Source of the DNA: DATATV01 sp035551355
GTDB lineage: Bacteria; Actinomycetota; Actinomycetes; Mycobacteriales; Pseudonocardiaceae
Assembly (NCBI GenBank): GCA_035551355.1
Contig: DASZNF010000082.1
Span: 1 to 22,632 of the forward strand
DNA: 22,632 bases
Direction of reading: 5' to 3'
Below, in pieces: positions 1 to 6,104 of this stretch. The position numbers and the translations under genes are program-made. A model generated the notes under the pieces. It was not told the DNA's origin. It searched no databases and worked only from the letters and a program-made list of their open reading frames with translations. Numbering within the stretch: the stretch's first letter is position 1; each line of letters begins with the position of its first letter.

Positions 1-432
1 CAACGAATCACCAACTATCGGTGGTCCCACGACTGGCAACGTGGTGGTCCCGGTTAACTTCGAAGACCCCCATAACGGTGGCAGCCGACAATCCGGGCCA
101 GGCTGGCGGTTGCGTCATCAACACCTGACTTGGAACAGATCGACTAAATTTACTTGCGTCAACAACCGCAAGTTCGCGCACGATAATTAGCCGTGGAAGA
201 ATCCAATAATGCAGTATGCTTGGCCTGGGCTGTTCGGGCTTCTGGTGTCGTCGTTGCAGATGGTGGGCCTGTGTGGGCTCTGTTAGTGGATCTTCGAGAT
301 GTGCCCACAGGTTGCCATCGGTCGCCTAACTCAATCGAGTGAACGCGGTGTACAGTGGCTCGGAGTAACGTGCCAGCTCGCTCCAGAGATCTGTGGCGGT
401 CTGCAATGTCCACACGATTTCGCGCGTCGTTA

Positions 433-462
433 TTGACAGCGACCAGGGAGTTTAGATAGGTT
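433..462 (+). promoter_or_regulatory. Sigma-70-like promoter with no obvious gene behind it
   Basis: A perfect TTGACA at 433-438 is followed, after 18 bases, by TAGGTT at 457-462, which fits the TAnnnT form of an actinobacterial -10 box. Transcription would begin near 469 on the plus strand. The next supported start codon is at 941, so the product would be a long leader or a small RNA. Confidence 0.35.
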
Positions 463-814
463 GCACAGCGCTGGGCTAGATACGATTTCCAATCGTGCGC
501 CCTAGGCCACTAGGCGAATCCTCCGCCGAGGATGGTACCGGAGTGGCCCTCGGCCAGCCAAAACGGGTGGTCGGGAGGGTGTCTCGGCTGGTCGGCGACG
601 GTCCGCCCAGCGCTCGGTGCCAACCCGATTCGGGGAGCCGTGACAGAGCGACGACAGTCACACTTCCGCCGGCCGGGGACGATCATCGCCTTTCTCCGCG
701 CCGTTCTCGACGATCTTCGCGAAGGTCCTGGGAGCGAATTCCGACACGTTTCGGTATTGCGGGCGTCCCGATATGCGGCAGGCGTGGCCGGTACATGAAT
801 TCGTTGTCGTCACT

Positions 815-844
815 GGAACCGCGTGCTCGGTAACCAGCGGTAAT
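815..844 (+). promoter_or_regulatory. Possible ECF-sigma promoter for the secreted protein
   Basis: GGAACC at 815-820 matches the classic -35 of extracytoplasmic-function sigma factors. CGGTAAT at 838-844 lies 17 bases downstream, close to but not identical with the usual CGTT -10. The resulting leader to the ATG at 941 would be about 90 bases. This is a pattern match only. Confidence 0.25.
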
Positions 845-940
845 AGGTGGTTTTGGGTGGTAACGGATGGGGCCGGCGTGGCGACTTGTCGTACGGACGA
901 GCACTTTTCTCGTGCGGACGTGAGTCGAAAGGCAACCTTC

Positions 941-1948
941 ATGAACAAGATTTCCCGGCGCGTTGGTCTGGGGGTGGCCTCGCTGGTGCTGTTGGGTGTC
1001 GGCGCCACCACCGCGTTGGCGTCCACGCCCAACGTGTTCCAGAGTGCGGCGACGGACGCCGGTTCGGCGGCGCCGGCCAACTACGTCGCGCTGAACACCC
1101 CGACCCGGGTGTGGGACACCAGACCCGACGCGGCGGCGTTCTTCCAGAACACCGGCACCCTGGGCGCCAGGAAGACCTACGTGCTGGACGCGAGCGGCCT
1201 GCCCGCCGACGCCACCGCGATCACCCTGAACGTGACCGTCACCGACACCACGCTGGGTGGGTTCCTGACCGCGTGGCCCGATGGCCAGAGCATGCCGGGC
1301 GTGTCCTCCCTCAACTGGGGTAGCGCGGGCACGATCGTGTCCAACGAGGTCACCGTCACGCTGCCCGCCGACCGGAAGATCGACTTCTACAACTTCCAGG
1401 GCAACGTGGACGTGACGGCCGACTTCGTCGGTTACTACGAGGCCGCCCCGGAAGTGCCGACCACGACCCAGCTGCAGTCGGTCGCCGCCACCAGCACCGA
1501 CCCCTCGACCAACGGCAAGGGCGTCGAGCTGACCCACGTGGGTGGCAGCATCGCGACTGGCGTGACGCAGCTGTCCCAGTCGGTGCCGGTGACCCCGGGC
1601 GCCACCTACCGCCTGGAGGCCTCGGCCGTGCTGTACCGCCTGGCCGGTAGCTCCTCGTCGGTCGGGCCGGACACCTACGGCACCTTCCTGGCCTACTACG
1701 GTGGCTCGATCTCCTCTGACTTCACCAACGTCGTGTACACCGACGGCGGCGTGCAGATCCCCAAGATGAGCACGGTCACCGGCGATATCGACCCGACCGA
1801 GTCCATCGTCACCACGTTCACCGTGCCGACCGGCCAGACCAGCCTGACCCTGGGCCAGTTCGCCTACGACAACGACCGGTCCAGCGCGGGCCAGGGCGAC
1901 TTCTCGGCGGTGCTGCAGAACAGCAACCTGACCCGGGTCTCCGGCTGA
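941..1948 (+). CDS. Secreted beta-rich cell-surface protein
   Basis: This is a 335-aa exported protein of unknown function. The ATG at 941 is chosen because GAAAGG lies 8 bases upstream and it opens a typical Sec signal peptide: basic residues 2-7, a hydrophobic stretch to about 22, and an ALA cleavage motif at 25-27. Residues about 48-166 match a module common in actinobacterial secreted proteins. It starts with a WDTR motif (58-61), has an LNVTVT strand (96-101), an FLTAWP segment (108-113) and ends in DFVGYY (161-166). That module is usually tandemly repeated, but here there is one copy. Residues about 175-335 read as a second beta-sandwich, possibly carbohydrate-binding. No catalytic motif is visible. 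It stands alone and is followed by a strong terminator. The module assignment is from family memory; the binding role is inference. Confidence 0.85.
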   Translation: MNKISRRVGLGVASLVLLGVGATTALASTPNVFQSAATDAGSAAPANYVALNTPTRVWDTRPDAAAFFQNTGTLGARKTYVLDASGLPADATAITLNVTVTDTTLGGFLTAWPDGQSMPGVSSLNWGSAGTIVSNEVTVTLPADRKIDFYNFQGNVDVTADFVGYYEAAPEVPTTTQLQSVAATSTDPSTNGKGVELTHVGGSIATGVTQLSQSVPVTPGATYRLEASAVLYRLAGSSSSVGPDTYGTFLAYYGGSISSDFTNVVYTDGGVQIPKMSTVTGDIDPTESIVTTFTVPTGQTSLTLGQFAYDNDRSSAGQGDFSAVLQNSNLTRVSG

Positions 1949-1972
1949 ATTCCTGGACAGTCCCGAACAGCG

Positions 1973-2007
1973 GACCCCGCAGCGCGATGCTGCGGGGCCC
2001 GTTTCGG
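1973..2007. terminator. Bidirectional intrinsic terminator
   Basis: CCCCGCAGC at 1975-1983 pairs perfectly with GCTGCGGGG at 1989-1997 around a 5-base loop, followed by a short T-containing tail. It lies 26 bases after the secreted-protein stop and at the end of the convergent EspG-like pseudogene, so it could serve both strands. Confidence 0.7.
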
Positions 2008-2012
2008 TTCGC

Positions 2013-2826
2013 GGCGCGCGCGAGTCGGCGGGTGAGCTCGCGGCGGGCTTCATCCGATCGGGTGCACAGCAGACCGGGACTGGCCAGGGCGACACTGAGG
2101 TACCCGTTCGTGACGGTGATCGGCATGCGGCCGCAGGCGACGTCCCGGTAGCGCACCGGATCGGGATGCGCCCGGCGGCCGCGTTGCCGATCGCGCACCG
2201 CGACCCAGAATTCGCCAAGCCCCAACGTATCGGCCGGGCGTAGGCGCGCAGCTTGCGGGCGCCGGACCGGCCGTGGGCATCCGGCCGCCACTCGCCGGCC
2301 GGGGCCAGATCGGCCAGCGAGGCGTTCACCGCGTCCAGCCAGGCCTGCGGCGGGCCGGGGCAGCTCGTGAACCGGGGCATGTGTGGGAGATTCGTTACGC
2401 TGCAACGATTCCACGGTCACGTTGTCTTCCGTGCGCAGCACCAGCACCGACTCGAATTCGGCGTAGGCCACCAGCACCGCCCGGGTGTCGCGTCGTCGCC
2501 GGACCAGCCGTAGTACGCCACGCTGGGGCAGGCCACAACCGACAACGTGTCGACCGCGAACCCGGCGAACCGGCCCCGCCGATCCAGCCGGCCCGCCGCG
2601 AGGTACTCCTCGGTCGCGGCCCGGCGAGCCTCGGCGCTCTCGGTTTCGTCCAGCAGCACCGGTTCGGGCTGCGCGTAACCATCGGCGCGGCTCCGCGAGG
2701 CGAAACATTCCGGCTCCACCCGTTGGATTCCGGACCAGTGCGGAATCTCCGCCAATCGGGTGACGTGCGGGGATGGTTTGTCCGGATGGAAATCGCTCGA
2801 CGCTGGGTGACGAGCCTCCGCTGTTC
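2013..2826 (-). pseudogene. Frame-disrupted EspG-like (ESX secretion-associated) gene
   Basis: Protein similarity to the EspG family is spread over three minus-strand frames. From about 2826 to 2498 one frame gives an N-terminal part ending in the YYGW segment I associate with actinomycete EspG proteins. The similarity moves at about 2488-2500 to a second frame (AVLVAYAEF, then VLVLRTEDNVTVESL). It shifts again near 2351-2363, at a CCCCGGCCC run on the minus strand, to a third frame (PPQAWLDAVNASLADL). Near 2215-2245 it returns for the C-terminal part containing GEFWVAVRDR, the typical family core. No stop follows in a sensible place: that frame runs into the terminator and the convergent gene. 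At least three indels are therefore needed to restore the gene. This could be real decay or sequencing error. The family assignment is moderately confident. Confidence 0.6.
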
Positions 2827-2884
2827 GGGCGAATCTGGGCCAAGGTCTCCGCTATCGCGCCGCGATCCACTAGAAGAGTGGGAC

Positions 2885-3568
2885 ATGACCGAACCGCCCG
2901 TGGCCGCCGTCCGGGGCTTTCGCGCCCTGCTGGGCGAACCTCGATGGCGGGCGCTGGTCGAATCGGGCACCGCGCGGCGCTTCCGGGCCGGTGAATTCCT
3001 GGTGCGGCAGGGCGATCCCGGCGGCTTTCTGCTGGTGCTGGCCGAAGGCCGGGTCATCGTCAACGCCCGGGACGCCGCGGGCGCCGAGTTGTTGCTCGCG
3101 TTGCGGGCGCACGGCGATCTTATCGGGGAGATGGCGATGCGCGACACCGCCGCGCGCACAGCCACCGTCACCGCGCTGGACGACTGCACCGCCTGGCGTC
3201 TTTCCGACGAATCCTTCCGCCGGTTTCTCGCCGCGCACGACGCGCAGGGCGAATACAGCGACTACCTGGTCGGCAAATTGTCCGAAACGGTGCCCTATCA
3301 GATGCGTCTGGTGCATTTCAGTGCCCGGCAGCGGGTCGCCCGGCTGTTGCTGGAAGTGGTCGCGCTGGCGGGACCCGGCGAACCGTCGCCGCGGCGGGTG
3401 CCGTTCTCCCAGGAGGCGGTCGCCGGTTCGCTCGGGCTGGCCCGCAGCACGGTCGCCGAGCAGATCGCCGCGCTGCGCGCCGACGGGGCACTCACTCCCG
3501 GTCCTCGCCTGGTGGTGGCCGATGCCAAGGCGCTCACCCGGCACGCCGGAGTGACCATGACGGACTGA
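2885..3568 (+). CDS. Crp/Fnr family transcription regulator
   Basis: This 227-aa protein has a cyclic-nucleotide-binding domain (about 12-120), a dimerisation helix (about 122-160) and a winged helix-turn-helix (about 172-205). In the nucleotide pocket, G81-E82 and R91-T92 align with the Gly-Glu and Arg-Ser pair that hold cAMP in E. coli CRP, so ligand binding is plausible. The recognition helix reads ARSTVAEQIA (186-195). It has Ser and Glu where E. coli CRP has the base-contacting Glu181 and Arg185, so its DNA target may differ from the classic one. The ATG at 2885 follows GAAGAG with 6 bases between. The gene diverges from the EspG-like pseudogene and runs toward the cyclase-like gene 117 bases downstream. 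That gap contains a CRP-type box. A partnership between the two genes is inferred. Confidence 0.88.
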   Translation: MTEPPVAAVRGFRALLGEPRWRALVESGTARRFRAGEFLVRQGDPGGFLLVLAEGRVIVNARDAAGAELLLALRAHGDLIGEMAMRDTAARTATVTALDDCTAWRLSDESFRRFLAAHDAQGEYSDYLVGKLSETVPYQMRLVHFSARQRVARLLLEVVALAGPGEPSPRRVPFSQEAVAGSLGLARSTVAEQIAALRADGALTPGPRLVVADAKALTRHAGVTMTD

Positions 3569-3578
3569 CCTCTCGATG

Positions 3579-3594
3579 TGTGACGCAGATCACT
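3579..3594. promoter_or_regulatory. CRP-type operator
   Basis: The sequence TGTGA-N6-TCACT matches nine of the ten conserved positions of the CRP consensus TGTGA-N6-TCACA. It sits 11 bases after the crp-like stop codon and just upstream of a TTGACT (3597-3602) that could be the -35 of the cyclase-like gene. The adjacent Crp homologue or a global Crp could bind here. Confidence 0.6.
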
Positions 3595-3601
3595 AATTGA
3601 C

Positions 3602-3617
3602 TGTCCGGTAGCGGACA
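3602..3617. promoter_or_regulatory. Inverted repeat, possible second operator
   Basis: TGTCCG (3602-3607) and CGGACA (3612-3617) form a perfect 6-bp inverted repeat around GTAG. It lies directly after the possible -35 element of the cyclase-like gene, where a bound protein would block or shape the promoter. No -10 box is convincing. Confidence 0.35.
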
Positions 3618-3685
3618 ACGGCGCACGCGGGGATGGGCGAGTCTGATCGGCGCGCCCCACTGGGCCGGACGGACGGAGAAACCCG

Positions 3686-4648
3686 ATGTACCCGAATGCG
3701 AGCAGCACCGGCGGCGTGGCGCCACTGCCGCCGTACCGGGCATTGTTGATCGTCGATGTCAAGGAATTCAGCGGGCGAAAAGGCCGTTACCACGGCGAAC
3801 TCACCGCAGCCATTCCGCGCATTCTGCAACAGGCATTCCGGCGCTGCGGGCTCTCCGATCTGTGGGAGGAGGCCCAGTTCCACGGCACCACCGGCGATGG
3901 CTACTTCCTCGGCTTCCGGCCGGCCGTGCTCCCGTTCCTGATCAACCCGTTTCTCCAGGCCCTGCAAGAGGAACTGGACTACCGGGGCACCATCAGCACC
4001 GTCTCCGGTCCGGAGCAGGACCTGCGCATGCGGGTCAGCGTCAACGTCGGTCCCATGGCCGACAGCGGAATGAACGGCCTCGGCGACGGCAGCGGCGACG
4101 CACGCATCGAGAATCACCGATTGCTGGATTCCGAGCCGGTGCGCGATCTGCTCACCCGGTCCAGCCCGATCACCCGGGTCGCAGGCATCGTGTCCTTGCG
4201 CGCCTTCGAGGACGCGGTGCTCTCCGGCTTCACCGGCGACGATCCGGACCTGTATGTGCCGGTCCACGTCGAGGTGAAGAGCTACCGGGGAGACGCCTAT
4301 CTGCGGGTGCCCAAGCCCTCCGGTGATCTGCTCGTCCGCGGTTTCCAGCCGTCCGAACCGGAAACCGGTGTCGCCGAGTCCGCAGTGGACACGAAGTCGC
4401 GCGGACTGCGGTTGCCCGTGGGAAGCGGTTCGGTATCCAACTTCGTGGGCACCGTGCTGGGTGGTTCGGTGGTGCAGGCCGAGGAGGTCGGGGACATCAC
4501 GATCGGCGGCGGCAACATCGGGCACGTGGACGGCTCGGTGGTGCAGGGGCCCAGCGGGCCGGTGCACACGGGGTCGGGCAACCAGATCAACCTGCCGGGC
4601 CTGGCCGACGGGCCGGGCGACGGGGACCGGGCGGCCGAAAATGCCTGA
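3686..4648 (+). CDS. Class III nucleotide-cyclase-like protein with RHIM-like tail
   Basis: This 320-aa protein has two parts. Residues about 17-215 look like a class III cyclase homology domain. D24 in IVDVKEFS and D71 in TTGDGYFLGF occupy the two metal-binding Asp positions, and RVSVNVGPM (116-124) matches the central strand. The expected Asn-x3-Arg transition-state pair is not seen; N143 and R145 are too close together. The product and even the activity are therefore uncertain. Residues about 247-275 carry a motif of the bacterial amyloid-signalling (RHIM/PP-like) type: N252, then GTV, GGSVVQA (259-265) and GDITIG (269-274). A second motif, GSVVQG to GSGNQI (283-301), follows. No signal peptide or membrane segment is visible, so it should be cytosolic. 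The stop overlaps the start of the next gene by 8 bases. The cyclase fold is fairly sure; the amyloid role is inferred. Confidence 0.75.
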   Translation: MYPNASSTGGVAPLPPYRALLIVDVKEFSGRKGRYHGELTAAIPRILQQAFRRCGLSDLWEEAQFHGTTGDGYFLGFRPAVLPFLINPFLQALQEELDYRGTISTVSGPEQDLRMRVSVNVGPMADSGMNGLGDGSGDARIENHRLLDSEPVRDLLTRSSPITRVAGIVSLRAFEDAVLSGFTGDDPDLYVPVHVEVKSYRGDAYLRVPKPSGDLLVRGFQPSEPETGVAESAVDTKSRGLRLPVGSGSVSNFVGTVLGGSVVQAEEVGDITIGGGNIGHVDGSVVQGPSGPVHTGSGNQINLPGLADGPGDGDRAAENA

Positions 4649-4847
4649 CCGGCAACACAACGAGGCCGAACGGCAAGAACCTCTCGTGACTACCCGATCG
4701 GGCAACATCGGATGGGTGCGCGGCTCGGTCGTGCGCGGGGCCCGCGGGCCACTGCACACCGGTTCCGGTTGCCAGATTCAGGCGGCGGGCAGCACGAGCG
4801 GGAGGGTGACCGGCGAGGTGAACTCCGGACGGCCGCGATGCGTGTGA
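4641..4847 (+). CDS. Small protein sharing the cyclase tail motif
   Basis: This is a 68-aa product, or 53 aa if the in-frame GTG at 4686 is used. The ATG at 4641 overlaps the preceding stop codon by 8 bases, which points to translational coupling. The region from about residue 20 to 45 (GNIG, GSVV, GPLHTGSG, QIQ) repeats the second tail motif of the upstream protein (GNIG, GSVV, GPVHTGSG, QIN) almost residue for residue. The two proteins therefore probably contact each other through this segment, or arose by duplication of it. There is no enzymatic domain, signal peptide or membrane helix. It may be an adaptor or an amyloid nucleation partner; this is inference. The tail after the motif is low-complexity and Arg-rich at the end. 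Confidence 0.6.
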   Translation: MPDRQHNEAERQEPLVTTRSGNIGWVRGSVVRGARGPLHTGSGCQIQAAGSTSGRVTGEVNSGRPRCV

Positions 4848-4972
4848 CACCGCAGGCCCTCCGCCCGCACCCGCCGTCGACAGGGGTGGCCCATACCGCG
4901 CCGGCGGCGCGGTTTGGTCTGGGCCCGGCAGAGGTGCATGGACCCAGTGTCGACCCACCCTCCGACAACCAC

Positions 4973-5017
4973 GCGGATCGGACCGGACCGTGCTGGGGGC
5001 GGCCCGGCCCGATCCGC
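4973..5017 (+). terminator. Long hairpin after the cyclase pair
   Basis: GCGGATCGG (4973-4981) plus CCGG (4983-4986) pairs with CCGG (5004-5007) plus CCGATCCGC (5009-5017), with one A-C mismatch and a 17-base loop. There is no U tract, as is common for actinomycete terminators. It probably ends transcription of the Crp/cyclase group. Confidence 0.4.
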
Positions 5018-5037
5018 GGCGGTTGACTTCCGGGCCT

Positions 5038-5170
5038 CACCCAGAAACGCGCTCACCCAGAAGCGCGGCGCACCCAGAAGTGCGCTCGCGCAGAAGTGCG
5101 CCTCACCCAGGAGTGCGACGCACACAAGCGCGGCGCACCCACGACGGCGCATCACCCACGAGCGCTAGCG
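5038..5170. repeat. Degenerate tandem repeat array before cutA
   Basis: About eight units of 15-18 bases follow the pattern CACCCAGAAGYGCGSYS. They begin near 5038, 5054, 5071, 5089, 5104, 5121, 5136 and 5153. The period is not a multiple of one codon length and the units decay toward cutA. The wider stretch 4848-5178 holds this array and the hairpin but no gene I can support. Confidence 0.8.
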
Positions 5171-5178
5171 TCGCCGGG

Positions 5179-5520
5179 GTGAGGGAGAACGAGTGCAGCC
5201 AGGTGGTCACCACCACCGACTCCGCCGAGGACGCCGAACGTCTGGCCCGGGGCGTGGTCGAAGCGCGGCTGGGCGCCTGCGCACAGGTACACGGGCCGAT
5301 CCGCAGCGTGTACCGGTGGCAGGACGAGGTGCGGGCGGAATCCGAATGGCAGGTCGTGGTGAAGACCACCACCGCCCGGGTACCCGGACTGATCGCCCAC
5401 CTGGCCGCCGCGCACGGCTACGACGTGCCGGAAATCATCGCCACGCCGATCACCGCCGGCCACTCCGCCTACCTCGACTGGGTGCGCTCGGAAACCGGGC
5501 GCGAGCCGGGCGGGCAGTAG
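5179..5520 (+). CDS. cutA: CutA family divalent-cation tolerance protein
   Basis: CutA proteins are small trimeric cytosolic proteins linked to copper and other divalent-cation tolerance; their molecular role is unsettled. This one is 113 aa, the normal length. Family marks seen are VVTTTDSAEDAERLARG near the N-terminus, LGACAQV (about 32-38), the SVYRWQ segment with its downstream WQVVVKTT strand, and the C-terminal YDVPEIIATPI with YLDWV. I chose the GTG at 5179 because homology begins just after it; upstream translation would run through the repeat array. No clear ribosome-binding site precedes it, so initiation may be leaderless or start slightly elsewhere. It converges on the 59-aa zinc-finger-like gene with only 22 bases between the stops. 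Confidence 0.9.
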   Translation: MRENECSQVVTTTDSAEDAERLARGVVEARLGACAQVHGPIRSVYRWQDEVRAESEWQVVVKTTTARVPGLIAHLAAAHGYDVPEIIATPITAGHSAYLDWVRSETGREPGGQ

Positions 5521-5542
5521 CGCTACACGGCGAAACCGCTGG

Positions 5543-5722
5543 TCAGGCTGCTCGCCACCGGCGCACACTGGTGTTCATGTGCGCCGGCACCGGGGTCTGC
5601 GGGCTGGTCGGATAACCCAGCGTCCGCTTCGCGTGCCAGTGCTGCTGGCACACGTCGGAACAGAAGTCGTCCGACGGCGAGGTCATGCTGGCGTGGCCGC
5701 ATTCCGCACACGATTCGCACAT
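5543..5722 (-). CDS. Small Cys-rich zinc-finger-like protein
   Basis: This 59-aa gene is easily missed because it is so short. Its ATG (5722-5720) follows GGAG (5732-5729) with an ideal 6-base spacer. Cysteines at C2, C5 and C8 and then FCSDVC (C21, C25) with H28, W29 and H30 give a C-x2-C ... C-x3-C pattern like treble-clef or TRASH-type zinc fingers. The C-terminal half is basic and Pro-rich without structure marks. It converges with cutA and is divergent from the SRP RNA. A metal-binding or DNA/RNA-binding role is inference. The coding call rests on the ribosome-binding site, the cysteine pattern and actinomycete codon use. Confidence 0.7.
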   Translation of the reverse strand: MCESCAECGHASMTSPSDDFCSDVCQQHWHAKRTLGYPTSPQTPVPAHMNTSVRRWRAA

Positions 5723-5844
5723 CGTCGTCTCCGATCGTCGACGGAATCTCTGATCTCGACGGTAAGAACGGCTTGTGACCAGTGTGTTTCAGCTCGATAC
5801 CTGGTTGGTGTCGGTACGGACGCGAACCCCGCCCGATGACCAAG

Positions 5845-5850
5845 TACACT
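5845..5850 (+). promoter_or_regulatory. -10 box of the SRP RNA promoter
   Basis: TACACT ends 7 bases before the predicted first base of the SRP RNA at 5858, the spacing expected for a -10 element. No good -35 is seen 16-19 bases upstream. Confidence 0.5.
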
Positions 5851-5857
5851 CGGCACC

Positions 5858-5943
5858 GGACCCCGCGCGGCGTCCACCCTGTGAACCTCCCCAGGGCCGG
5901 AAGGCAGCAAGGATAAGCGGGCTCTGGCGGGTGCGCGGGGTCC
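5858..5943 (+). ncRNA. ffs: Signal recognition particle RNA (4.5S-type)
   Basis: SRP RNA pairs with Ffh to target nascent membrane and secreted proteins. The conserved apical domain is present: GTGAACC (5881-5887), then GGCCGGAAGGCAGCA (5915 region) with the GGAA tetraloop and the asymmetric-loop sequence AGCAAGGATAAG. The ends GGACCCCGC (from 5858) and GCGGGGTCC (to 5943) close the long helix. The length of about 86 bases is in the range of short bacterial SRP RNAs; the exact ends are estimated from the helix. Its position just before dnaX is conserved in actinomycetes. Confidence 0.93.
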
Positions 5944-6104
5944 CCTCAGAGCGGGGTCACCTCAGAATTGGGTGGCTCCCTGCTCGCGGACCGCGCTCGC
6001 CAGGATTCTTCGGTGGATGTGCCGCAGGGGCCGAGCCCCGCATCCCGCCCGGGCGGGCTCCGCCCCCCGGACCCCCTGTCAGGCTTGACCAGTAGCCTGA
6101 CGGC

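Larger units (their letters stand above)
1..940. other. Gene-poor region upstream of the secreted protein
   Basis: No coding region can be supported here. Open frames exist on both strands, but none has family-like sequence, a good ribosome-binding site and actinomycete codon use together. Bases 1 to about 480 are visibly less G/C-rich than the rest of the window. A plus-strand frame open from the left edge to a stop at 185-187 could be the tail of a gene, but its codon bias is only moderate and I do not recognise it. The stretch holds a promoter-like element at 433-462, one copy of the TCGAGTGA motif at 335-342, and possible promoter elements for the gene at 941. Confidence 0.5.

Noticed and set aside
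683..2380. Long minus-strand open frame (565 codons) across the secreted-protein gene
   Set aside because: It is antisense to a gene with a good signal peptide and start. Its composition is the Gly/Arg/His/Val-rich mirror typical of shadows in G/C-rich DNA. Only its first part, near 2380-2230, carries genuine EspG-like similarity and is covered by the pseudogene.
4778..5155. Minus-strand frame with repeated ALLGEA/ALLGAP segments, like a repeat protein
   Set aside because: The periodicity comes from the DNA repeat with variable unit length (15-18), there is no ribosome-binding site, and the rest of the frame is uncharacteristic.
5038..5170. CRISPR array
   Set aside because: Units are 15-18 bases in direct tandem without unique spacers and decay gradually; no cas genes are present.
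5521..5857. tRNA gene near ffs and dnaX, as in some actinomycetes
   Set aside because: I searched by eye for the TTC-loop and acceptor pairing and found no cloverleaf here or in the 10883-11279 gap.
6033..6060. Terminator for ffs
   Set aside because: GAGCCC and GGGCTC can pair, but the stem is short, the loop is 16 bases of pure G/C and there is no U tract; many alternative pairings are equally good.
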